This document shows, one piece after another, positions 23,360 through 29,719 of a stretch of 31,210 nt of DNA. Source of the DNA: a virus; the IMG/VR virus record IMGVR_UViG_3300034198_025175, positions 1 to 31,210 of that record; one strand, written 5' to 3'. The first letter of the stretch is position 1. Each line of letters opens with the position of its first letter. Position numbers and translations under genes: made by a program. The notes beneath the pieces were generated by a model, which made no database searches, had not been told where the DNA came from, and saw only the letters and a list, made by a program, of their open reading frames with translations.

Positions 23360-23461
23360 AACTCACGACTAGAAATATGCACGCCAACTTTATACAGCAT
23401 AAACTATGCTATGCTCATTATAATATCTAAAATAGAATTTGTTAATGTGATGTAAATCTAA

Positions 23462-23489
23462 TTGACCGCAACAAACAATCTGATATGTA
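23462..23489 (+). promoter_or_regulatory. Candidate promoter of the EF-hand gene
   Basis: TTGACC (23462-23467), a 16-base spacer, and an extended -10 TGATATGTA (23481-23489), about 48 bases before the ATG at 23538. Confidence 0.45.
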
Positions 23490-23537
23490 TAGTATGATCA
23501 ATCAATTATGGTTGATGTAAACAAAAGGAAAGTAGAT

Positions 23538-23762
23538 ATGAAGAAGTATATTGCACTAGCATTGTTGACAGCAGCTTCTATGATCGCTGCAGATGGCGGA
23601 GAAAAGAAGCATGGTCCAGTACTGACCGACGAACAAAAGGCAATCATTGCCAAGTACGACACCAACAAGGACGGAAAGTTGGACAAGGAAGAAAGAGCAA
23701 AGATTACCCCAGAGGATGCTGCAAAGTTGCCACCTCCTCCCGGCGGCAAGAAGAAGAAATAA
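23538..23762 (+). CDS. Small secreted EF-hand calcium-binding protein
   Basis: The start is ATG 23538 with AGGAAAG just upstream; an in-frame ATG at 23508 would hide the signal peptide behind ten charged residues. MKKYIALALLTAASMIAA is a signal peptide, followed by LTDEQKAIIAKYDTNKDGKL. The loop D41-T-N43-K-D45-G-K47-L-D49-K-E-E52 is a complete 12-residue EF-hand with Gly at position 6 and Glu at 12. A Pro/Gly/Lys tail ends the 74-aa protein. One EF-hand in so small a secreted protein suggests dimer formation or calcium buffering in the periplasm. It has its own promoter and terminator, opposite to its neighbours, so it looks like a moron cassette taken from a host. Similar proteins are common in Verrucomicrobia and Planctomycetes, a weak host hint. 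Confidence 0.8.
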   Translation: MKKYIALALLTAASMIAADGGEKKHGPVLTDEQKAIIAKYDTNKDGKLDKEERAKITPEDAAKLPPPPGGKKKK

Positions 23763-23776
23763 TAATTCAATATAAC

Positions 23777-23802
23777 AAAACCCCGCTTTATGCGGGGTTT
23801 TT
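23777..23802. terminator. Bidirectional rho-independent terminator
   Basis: AAAACCCCGC (23777-23786), loop TTTAT, GCGGGGTTTT (23792-23801) plus one more T. The 10-bp stem ends in T-runs in both directions and lies between the convergent EF-hand and nucleotidyltransferase genes. Confidence 0.92.
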
Positions 23803-23809
23803 AATTTAG

Positions 23810-24703
23810 TCACTTCTTTGTTTGTGAAACTATTCGTGCTATATCCGTATACACATCATTGTCATTTTTCTTATACTTCTTGGATATATCTTCAATATAT
23901 GGATTGATGTCTGGATACTCACCAAACTCGATTGCATACGATACTATTTGTTTCGCTACATTTTCAATCTCATTTTCGTAATCGCTTGTTACTCTTGCGA
24001 TTTCTTTCACACTCATTTTCTTGTCGTATATCTTTGATATGCTGTTTTTCAATTTGTCCAAATGACCGTGTGCACGAAGTATCTTGAACACAATATTTTC
24101 TTCACTGAGTTCGCCGCCCCTGTCCAAACCAGCTTGACGATAATTGTATAACTTTTCTAATAACTTCTTCAAGCCGTTCTCGTCATGATCTTTGATTAGC
24201 GAGTTTATCTTTTTCTTATACTCTTTATATTTCTTCTTGATAAGCTCTTTGTTAAACTTTGGATCTTCCTTCGTTGGTTCTTTGATCCACTTGTTATTTA
24301 ATACGCTGTATTCTGCTGTGGATACTGGCTTGTGAGTTTTGTCTTGAATATATATCTCAACATCATGACCTTTAATCTTGATGTCATGCTTGTTGTTCCA
24401 ATTCACCTTGATAGCATCAAACAGTGTTTGAGCATCGTCTGGAGTCATATCGAGATCGCTGTAGTCAGTAATGATATGTAGATCCACATCCGAATAATCA
24501 GTCCAATTGTAGTTGGCGATGCTGCCAATAATAACCACGTCATGAATTTTGATATCAAGTTCATAATCTTTCTTTAAGTTTGTAACAAAGTCTGTTGCTA
24601 TCTTTAATAGCATGCCGCGTGCCTCATTGTCAAGACGATGTCCGTCCTCATCCATATGCCATAGCTTTGGGCAAAGATTATCTCTATATAACGGGTACTT
24701 CAT
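23810..24703 (-). CDS. Pol-beta-type nucleotidyltransferase
   Basis: 297 aa. VVIIGSIANYNWTDYSDVDL holds the signature of the nucleotidyltransferase fold: G60-S61 on the first strand and the metal-binding D72-x-D74. A third acidic residue is in GHDVEIYIQD (D114 or E116). The C-terminal ~160 residues are Lys/Glu-rich helices. I recall similar proteins in large T4-like phages called only 'nucleotidyltransferase'. The ATG overlaps the stop of the HAD phosphatase gene (ATGA, 24700-24703), so the two are co-translated and may act together, for example in nucleotide salvage or RNA end repair, or by modifying a host target. No HEPN partner typical of MntA antitoxins is adjacent. Confidence 0.75.
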   Translation of the reverse strand: MKYPLYRDNLCPKLWHMDEDGHRLDNEARGMLLKIATDFVTNLKKDYELDIKIHDVVIIGSIANYNWTDYSDVDLHIITDYSDLDMTPDDAQTLFDAIKVNWNNKHDIKIKGHDVEIYIQDKTHKPVSTAEYSVLNNKWIKEPTKEDPKFNKELIKKKYKEYKKKINSLIKDHDENGLKKLLEKLYNYRQAGLDRGGELSEENIVFKILRAHGHLDKLKNSISKIYDKKMSVKEIARVTSDYENEIENVAKQIVSYAIEFGEYPDINPYIEDISKKYKKNDNDVYTDIARIVSQTKK

Positions 24704-25266
24704 TTATTTATAAAAGGCTTTAGCTTATTGATACTACTCGCCGCGTCTGTGTGATGTATTGCGATACGATGTAATGCGACATTATCCCACACATCAATAT
24801 TTTTCTGGGTATCGTCTAGCAATAAATTCGACACTGTACCAGTTGAAGGTAGAATATAATTCGGTTTGTCCGTTCCTTTTGATGCTATGATGACTTTGAC
24901 ACTTGGATCAATATGTGTATGAGCCCATTGAGTCTTTTGCTCTTTCAATCCCGTACCTTGACCTGCAGTCAATATAACAGGGACTGGATCTGTGAAGTTT
25001 TCCTTGATGAAATTCCACAGTATCTTGGCGTCTGGCATAGGCTCTAACTCTAGCCAAAAATTTGGTTTCTTTGCAATGAGTTTCCAAAATGAGTTCTTTC
25101 CATTCTTTGCTTCATATTCACTTGGACTCAATCCATTCGAAAGTTCCTTAAATCCCTTGTCCATGTCAGCCAAGACTCCGTCCATATCCACGTAGCACTG
25201 TATTTTCAATACAGATTCGGCTTCTTCGTCAATTTCTTTCAATAAGTCTTTTAGTAATATATGCAT
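24700..25266 (-). CDS. HAD-family phosphatase, 5'(3')-deoxyribonucleotidase-like
   Basis: 188 aa. All four HAD motifs are present: VDMDGVLADMD (D27 nucleophile, D29), VILTAG (Thr), the Lys in ASKGTDKPNY, and LLLDDTQKN (Asp pair). The small cap between motifs I and II and the overall length match the 5'-nucleotidase C type, which removes phosphate from (deoxy)nucleotides. Before the fold stands MHILLKDLLKEIDEEAESVL, an N-terminal amphipathic helix like those of the tagged proteins at 16036-20230, which the enzyme fold does not need. It leads a two-gene unit with the nucleotidyltransferase, after the sheath terminator. It has no Shine-Dalgarno; TATAAATAT lies 4 bases before the ATG. Confidence 0.78.
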   Translation of the reverse strand: MHILLKDLLKEIDEEAESVLKIQCYVDMDGVLADMDKGFKELSNGLSPSEYEAKNGKNSFWKLIAKKPNFWLELEPMPDAKILWNFIKENFTDPVPVILTAGQGTGLKEQKTQWAHTHIDPSVKVIIASKGTDKPNYILPSTGTVSNLLLDDTQKNIDVWDNVALHRIAIHHTDAASSINKLKPFINK

Positions 25267-25270
25267 ATGT

Positions 25271-25279
25271 TATAAATAT
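25271..25279 (-). promoter_or_regulatory. TATAAATAT intergenic motif before the HAD gene
   Basis: A copy of the recurrent 9-mer between the sheath terminator and ATG 25266, ending 4 bases before the start codon. Confidence 0.35.
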
Positions 25280-25294
25280 AGATTAAGACAATAA

Positions 25295-25320
25295 AAAAGC
25301 CCACCTTTCGGTGGGCTTTT
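25295..25320 (-). terminator. Rho-independent terminator after the tail sheath gene
   Basis: AAAAGCCCACC and GGTGGGCTTTT form an 11-bp stem with a 4-base loop (25295-25305 with 25310-25320), T-rich on the 3' side in the minus-strand reading, 22 bases after the sheath stop. Confidence 0.92.
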
Positions 25321-25342
25321 GAGTTTAACTTTTTATAGCTTA

Positions 25343-28333
25343 TTAGGCTCCTGGGAAAGTGGCCCCAGTTGGCAACACATTGAAGTCCAGAACAATGAAT
25401 TCTGCTGTACGTGTTGGTTGGATATAGATTTGACCATACAATATACCACGGTCAATCATATCAGGTGTGTTATTGCTGTCGTCCATTACTACCTTGAAGG
25501 CATAGATGCCAGAGCGTTGTTGCACACCTTCCAAGTATGGGTTGACGATGTTCAAGAAACGTTGACGAGTTGTAGAAACGTTTTGTTCGAACACTAGGTA
25601 ACGACTCGAAGAAGCGATGAACTTCTTCAACGCGATCAACAGACGACGTACATTGACGCGATCCAATGCGGAAGGCTGGCGTTGCAGTGTCTTTTGACCC
25701 CATGCTACCACACCTTGTCCTGGGAATGCTGCGATTGGATTGACCTTACCTTCGTATAGAGTATCACGTTCGGTGTGTGTCAATCTGTCAGCAACTGAGA
25801 CTGCGGTTGGAATACCACCACGGTTCAGACCAGCTGGAGCAAACCATTCTGCTGCAACCTTGTCATTAGCAGCGTAAACGCTCATCATGACAACGGATGG
25901 AGGAACAGTCATCATCTTGTTGCTGTTTGTTTCATTGATCTTGACCCAAGGATAGTATGTTGCTGCATAGTTGGTATCAAAGTTGGATGCCAAATCTACA
26001 ACATTTTGTATTGAAGTTTCGCCAGCCATTTGATTGTGCGAAACATCCATGATGTAGAATGCATCACCGCGACGTTCACATGTATCAACGATCAACGATG
26101 CAACATATGGATGGTCTTGGTAATTGATGCCCGGAGCAGTGATCAGATTAAAATCATACTCATCAGCATTTCCTAGTGCAGCCAAGCATTGCTTGTATGC
26201 ATAAGAACCATTCGATACGTTGGTTGAGCAATCCAATCCTTGTTGATTTGTTGGGATGATTTCATCACCAACCAAAACAGGAATTGATGGGCTTTGTCCG
26301 TCAAATCCGTATTGGAAGCCAAGAACAAAACGACGTTTCTTTACGTTTGTTGGTTCATTGTCTTGGTCATAAAGCGGTGTTACTCCGCAATCAACTTCCA
26401 AATCAAATGGATCATTTACAATTGCACTTGCTCCTGTAGGAACTGGAGCAAAGTATTGCTTGTTGTCTTGTTCTGGTCCGATTGAAGAACCGTTTGGATA
26501 TAGAGCTAACAGTGCTGCGTCTGCGTTTGTTGGAGCAGGGTTGAACAACACGCCAGAGCAATAACGGCCCGGCTGAACAGCATATACTGAAGCTTTGGTG
26601 TATTTCATCTTTGGCAGCTTTCCAAGACGAGCATAGTCTCCACCGATTGGGGAGGCATATGGACCAAATCCAAATGGAATTGAGTCAACTGGCCAAGGAG
26701 ATGTTGCCATTTCTACTCTGATGCGCTTGCTCTTTTGCGGGAAGTCACCAAACTCAATGATCTTGCCATTGAAATCGACGTAGTTCCAAACATCACCGAT
26801 ACGACGAGCGATATAGTTGCTGCTGTTGACATCCAAACTTAGATTATCAAAGCGTTCAATTACCAATGGGCGAGCATCGGTATCGGTATAATCGCGCAGA
26901 ACAAGTGAGAACGAACCATACTTGCTACCCGGTACTGAACCAGCGCTGCGGACATTGCTGATTTCAACCTTGTATTGAGTGTTTGAATTTGTACCGTCAC
27001 TGATTGTATGAACCTTGAATAGGTCATAAGCGGCGGAAGACGTTCCAAACGAACTGCTGAATGGAGCAACCATTTGCGAGCGAATGAATGGAGTTTCTGC
27101 TTCACGCAAGTCGTAGATTGAAGTTCCTACGTCAGGAGTTACACCGTCAGTGAATGCCATAGCATCTCTGAAGCTGATTTCAACCTTCCAACTACCGGAA
27201 GCCAACATTTCGGCTATAACTTGCTTTGTCTTGTACTTGAAGTTCTTGTATGTATAAGCAGCTTCGATCTTTTGGCCAGAAGCGACTGGGAAATAACCAG
27301 CCTTTGGATCTGTACCAAATACGTTAGTTAGGTATGCAGTTGACTCTTCGTCTAATGAGAATTCATATGTACCATAAGAGCCGCTGACATACTTGTTCTT
27401 TTCTGTATCAAAATAATTCTTGTTTAGTTCCAACAAGAATTCTGTGCCAACTACTGTGCCATCCTTTGGCAACAGCAACGATCCGCTGAAACCATAAAGG
27501 TCTTGTCCACGATCATATGCCGTGTTAGCCAATACAGCCAAGACAACTTCGTCGCGACCAGACACAAATGATGCAGAACCGCAGGCATCTTCGGAAGATA
27601 CTCCGTCAGCAGTCCAATCATCTGGATTTAGTGCGCCATAATCGCCAACCAATTTACCAACAACGCTGATTTCGCTGTTGCAATCATTGACTGAAACTAA
27701 TGCGAATGATGCGTTTTGTAGAGTTGCAGATGCTGGTAGTGTGTACGACGCAAGACTCAACGAAGAAGTTGTTGTCGAAACAAATGTGCTACCAGTTGAA
27801 TTTGTTGTTGCTGCGGTTGTTACAAATGCAACATCACCAACAACCAATGTTGAACCAGAGTATACACCCTCGGTAAAACTCAACATGAGCGAACCAGAAA
27901 TTATGAACTCGCCCGGAGTTCCAGTGTATTCTGGAACGGATGCGTTCAACAGAGAACCAGTAAATGAACCAGACTCTGAGAAGCGTCCGTAGATACCGGG
28001 AACAGCACTGATTACCAATGCGTCTTTTTGTTCATATCCGCCAAGACCGCCAACGCGGCAAACAGTTACCTGTCCTTGCTGACGAATATATTGTTGAGCA
28101 GTTATTGGTCCGTACAAAGTACCATCGGGATCTCCGAAGATGCTGACCAAATCAGCCTCACTTGTTATGATTGTCGGAGAAAATCCCGGCCCCTTGTTAA
28201 AGGGAGCTACGACTACTCCTCCAATTGCTGCTACGCCTTGTGCCAAGAACGACTGATCAATTTCACGAGTGAATACACCCGGTGAAACGATGCGTTCGGA
28301 AGGGCTATAATTTCCATTTTGTTCTGTTGCCAT
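25343..28333 (-). CDS. gp18: Tail sheath protein, gp18-like, enlarged
   Basis: 996 aa against about 659 in T4. The N-terminus RIVSPGVFTREIDQSFLAQG, then GGVVVAPFNKGPGFSPTII and LYGPITAQQYIRQQGQVTVC, is the classic sheath start. The C-terminal ~330 residues hold the conserved core: GDAFYIMDVSH, YAATYYPWVKINE, VPPSVVMMSVYAANDKVAAE, WFAPAGLNRGG, NPIAAFPGQGVVAWGQKTLQ, LDRVNVRRLLIALKKFI and the terminal IYIQPTRTAEFIVLDFNVLP. Between them lie ~300 extra residues, Ser/Gly/Thr-rich near 120-260, probably domains on the outer face of the sheath. The sheath contracts to drive the tube through the envelope. A strong ribosome site and a dedicated terminator fit high expression. Confidence 0.95.
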   Translation of the reverse strand: MATEQNGNYSPSERIVSPGVFTREIDQSFLAQGVAAIGGVVVAPFNKGPGFSPTIITSEADLVSIFGDPDGTLYGPITAQQYIRQQGQVTVCRVGGLGGYEQKDALVISAVPGIYGRFSESGSFTGSLLNASVPEYTGTPGEFIISGSLMLSFTEGVYSGSTLVVGDVAFVTTAATTNSTGSTFVSTTTSSLSLASYTLPASATLQNASFALVSVNDCNSEISVVGKLVGDYGALNPDDWTADGVSSEDACGSASFVSGRDEVVLAVLANTAYDRGQDLYGFSGSLLLPKDGTVVGTEFLLELNKNYFDTEKNKYVSGSYGTYEFSLDEESTAYLTNVFGTDPKAGYFPVASGQKIEAAYTYKNFKYKTKQVIAEMLASGSWKVEISFRDAMAFTDGVTPDVGTSIYDLREAETPFIRSQMVAPFSSSFGTSSAAYDLFKVHTISDGTNSNTQYKVEISNVRSAGSVPGSKYGSFSLVLRDYTDTDARPLVIERFDNLSLDVNSSNYIARRIGDVWNYVDFNGKIIEFGDFPQKSKRIRVEMATSPWPVDSIPFGFGPYASPIGGDYARLGKLPKMKYTKASVYAVQPGRYCSGVLFNPAPTNADAALLALYPNGSSIGPEQDNKQYFAPVPTGASAIVNDPFDLEVDCGVTPLYDQDNEPTNVKKRRFVLGFQYGFDGQSPSIPVLVGDEIIPTNQQGLDCSTNVSNGSYAYKQCLAALGNADEYDFNLITAPGINYQDHPYVASLIVDTCERRGDAFYIMDVSHNQMAGETSIQNVVDLASNFDTNYAATYYPWVKINETNSNKMMTVPPSVVMMSVYAANDKVAAEWFAPAGLNRGGIPTAVSVADRLTHTERDTLYEGKVNPIAAFPGQGVVAWGQKTLQRQPSALDRVNVRRLLIALKKFIASSSRYLVFEQNVSTTRQRFLNIVNPYLEGVQQRSGIYAFKVVMDDSNNTPDMIDRGILYGQIYIQPTRTAEFIVLDFNVLPTGATFPGA

Positions 28334-28342
28334 ATTTTATTT

Positions 28343-28348
28343 TCTCCT
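28343..28348 (-). promoter_or_regulatory. Strong ribosome binding site of the sheath gene
   Basis: AGGAGA on the minus strand, 9 bases before ATG 28333, in a window where most structural genes lack such a site. Confidence 0.75.
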
Positions 28349-28369
28349 ATTGAAGTTCGACAAAAAGTC

Positions 28370-28397
28370 TATATATAAGTATGTTAGAAAAACTCAA
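28370..28397 (-). promoter_or_regulatory. Candidate promoter of the sheath gene
   Basis: Minus strand TTGAGT (28397-28392), a 16-base spacer, TATATA (28375-28370). It follows the hairpin after the 103-aa gene and would give a leader of about 30 bases. Confidence 0.4.
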
Positions 28398-28404
28398 AAC
28401 ATAG

Positions 28405-28439
28405 AAAATATAAGAAAAATCAAACCCTTCTTATATTTT
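28405..28439 (-). terminator. A/T-rich 12-bp hairpin after the 103-aa gene
   Basis: AAAATATAAGAA (28405-28416) and TTCTTATATTTT (28428-28439) form a perfect 12-bp stem with an 11-base loop, 4 bases after the stop at 28444. The stem is A/T-only except for one pair, so it is a weak terminator or an mRNA 3'-end stabiliser. Confidence 0.5.
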
Positions 28440-28443
28440 TTCG

Positions 28444-28755
28444 TCACACTTTCTTAGGAGTGAAAACGCCGGTAGCAACATCAAATGTACCTTCACCGTA
28501 TTTAGCGACAATCTTATCCAAGAATACTTTCTCTTGATTTTCAGTAGCAATTAGACGCTCGTTCAATTTTGCTTCATTCTTTTTAACTTCGCGCTTCTGC
28601 AATTCCAATTGACCTAGTGCAACAGTGATCTGTTCATACGACTCGCGTATAGTAGACAGTTCTTGCAATTCTTCCAAGTCAAAGACTTTAGGAATAGATG
28701 TACCAGCGGCTTCAGCGGCAGCAGCTGCAATTTGATTGATTTGATTAATATCCAT
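28444..28755 (-). CDS. Small coiled-coil phage protein (103 aa)
   Basis: ATG 28755. An Ala-rich start (QIAAAAAEAAG) and a FDLEELQELSTIRESY segment precede a heptad-rich helix (residues ~40-78: QITVALGQLELQKREVKK, NEAKLNERLIATENQE), ending KYGEGTFDVATGVFTPKK. I recall this form ('..ELQ.L..I...Y..i..alGqLel.k......KYGeG..d..tG.ftp') as a small conserved protein in many large phages, often near tail or head genes; its function is unknown to me. The length and coiled coil suit a small assembly factor. It sits just upstream of the sheath. Confidence 0.75.
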   Translation of the reverse strand: MDINQINQIAAAAAEAAGTSIPKVFDLEELQELSTIRESYEQITVALGQLELQKREVKKNEAKLNERLIATENQEKVFLDKIVAKYGEGTFDVATGVFTPKKV

Positions 28756-28782
28756 AATTTATATAACTTTTAGAGTTCATCT

Positions 28783-28818
28783 ATATATATGGAAACAAAA
28801 ATCTAAACATTATTTATA
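28783..28818 (-). promoter_or_regulatory. Candidate late-type promoter region upstream of the 103-aa gene
   Basis: The minus strand has TATAAATA (28818-28811), identical to the T4 late promoter core, and then TTCCATATATAT (28794-28783), the 12-mer also present before the gp26-like gene at 14974. The remaining spacer to 28851 is A/T-rich with no gene. Confidence 0.4.
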
Positions 28819-28851
28819 ATAAATCCACTTTATTATAAAAATTATATATTG

Positions 28852-29358
28852 TTAGCTACCTATTATTCTTGCTGAAGTAGGACTTTCCAAATATGATCCC
28901 GTGGATCCGCAAACAAAGCTTGGAGAAAATGCCATGTTATGATACATTTGAAAATCCACTCTTATTCTGTCGTTTGCGGCAAATGATGATAAACTTCCTG
29001 TTGGACCGAAGAAATATCTATATGCACCAATTGCTGTAAGCATCTGTGACAAAGAAGATGTTGTACTTTGTTGTATGACTCCATATTGATTTACTCTGTG
29101 CAATCTTACACTCATGCTTGTATTTGCATTTGCTGTGGAAATATACAATGATGCGGTGTAACTGCCAGAATATCCGTGAATGTTTGGATTGTTTGGTGGG
29201 CTAAAGAATGAAATTGTATATGGAGCGTTGTTGCCAGCAACGGCTTGTATGCTTGATGACAACGGCAAATTATTGGATCCAAATATGTTGTAGAAAGATC
29301 CTGTGTTTTTGATGTTAGAAACGAAAGAACCAGATGGATAAAGATAATATCTACGCAT
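28852..29358 (-). CDS. Ser/Asn/Tyr-rich virion-type protein (168 aa)
   Basis: ATG 29358, overlapping the upstream gene by 8 bases. The sequence is Ser/Thr/Asn/Gly/Tyr-rich and beta-prone (MRRYYLYPSGSFVSNIKNTG, IHGYSGSYTASLYISTANAN, MTAIGAYRYFFGPTGSLSSF, ending SPTSARIIGS). It contains one Cys and few charged residues. This composition is typical of phage tail fibre, neck or head-decoration proteins. It has no signal peptide or membrane segment. With the 122-aa gene and the fibre gene it forms a tightly overlapping set and is probably a fibre-associated or host-contact protein. I do not recognise a family. Confidence 0.6.
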   Translation of the reverse strand: MRRYYLYPSGSFVSNIKNTGSFYNIFGSNNLPLSSSIQAVAGNNAPYTISFFSPPNNPNIHGYSGSYTASLYISTANANTSMSVRLHRVNQYGVIQQSTTSSLSQMLTAIGAYRYFFGPTGSLSSFAANDRIRVDFQMYHNMAFSPSFVCGSTGSYLESPTSARIIGS

Positions 29359-29719
29359 AACCGTTTTTTGTCATTAAGTTTTGAAGTTCCAAGGTGGGCT
29401 GTACCAATTCTTCGTCTGGTACCCATTTTCCTTTTTTGACAACTGCATCAGTCGGTGCATTGCATGGTACATATTCTCCAATGACATCCGAGGATGAGTT
29501 TGATTGTCCCAATGTACCATCTGGCGTCATCCAATACCAATCACTTCCGCACATGACTTCTCCCAATGGTATTCCACTGCCGTCGTATTGAAAAAATATG
29601 TATATGAACAATACACCATCGCTCGGAGCATTGTTCCAATCTTGAAAGGTTGATCCTTGAACAGAGTTGCCTTCGACAAATCCATTCGCATACCATATCT
29701 TAAAATATTGATAGTTCAT
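29351..29719 (-). CDS. Small virion-type protein with a 'WYWMTPDG' block (122 aa)
   Basis: ATG 29719 overlaps the fibre gene stop (ATGA); stop TAG at 29351. The N-terminus MNYQYFKIWYANGFVEGNS, the central GVLFIYIFFQYDGSGIPLGE, GSDWYWMTPDGTLGQ and the C-terminal KKGKWVPDEELVQ recall small phage proteins with 'GsD.YWMtpdG.fG....WVPDEE', found next to structural genes, function unknown. It is acidic and aromatic-rich, with no membrane segment despite the hydrophobic centre. Coupling to the fibre gene suggests a fibre-assembly or structural partner. Confidence 0.65.
   Translation of the reverse strand: MNYQYFKIWYANGFVEGNSVQGSTFQDWNNAPSDGVLFIYIFFQYDGSGIPLGEVMCGSDWYWMTPDGTLGQSNSSSDVIGEYVPCNAPTDAVVKKGKWVPDEELVQPTLELQNLMTKNGYA

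Noticed and set aside
23346-23387. Longer, hydrophobic N-terminus for the reductase
   Set aside because: It is coded by the A/T-rich spacer containing TATAAATAT and adds nothing typical of a flavodoxin-fold protein.
24705-24712. Minus-strand TATAAATA resembling a T4 late promoter
   Set aside because: It lies inside the last codons of the HAD gene, two bases before the coupled start at 24703, so a transcript from it would miss that start.
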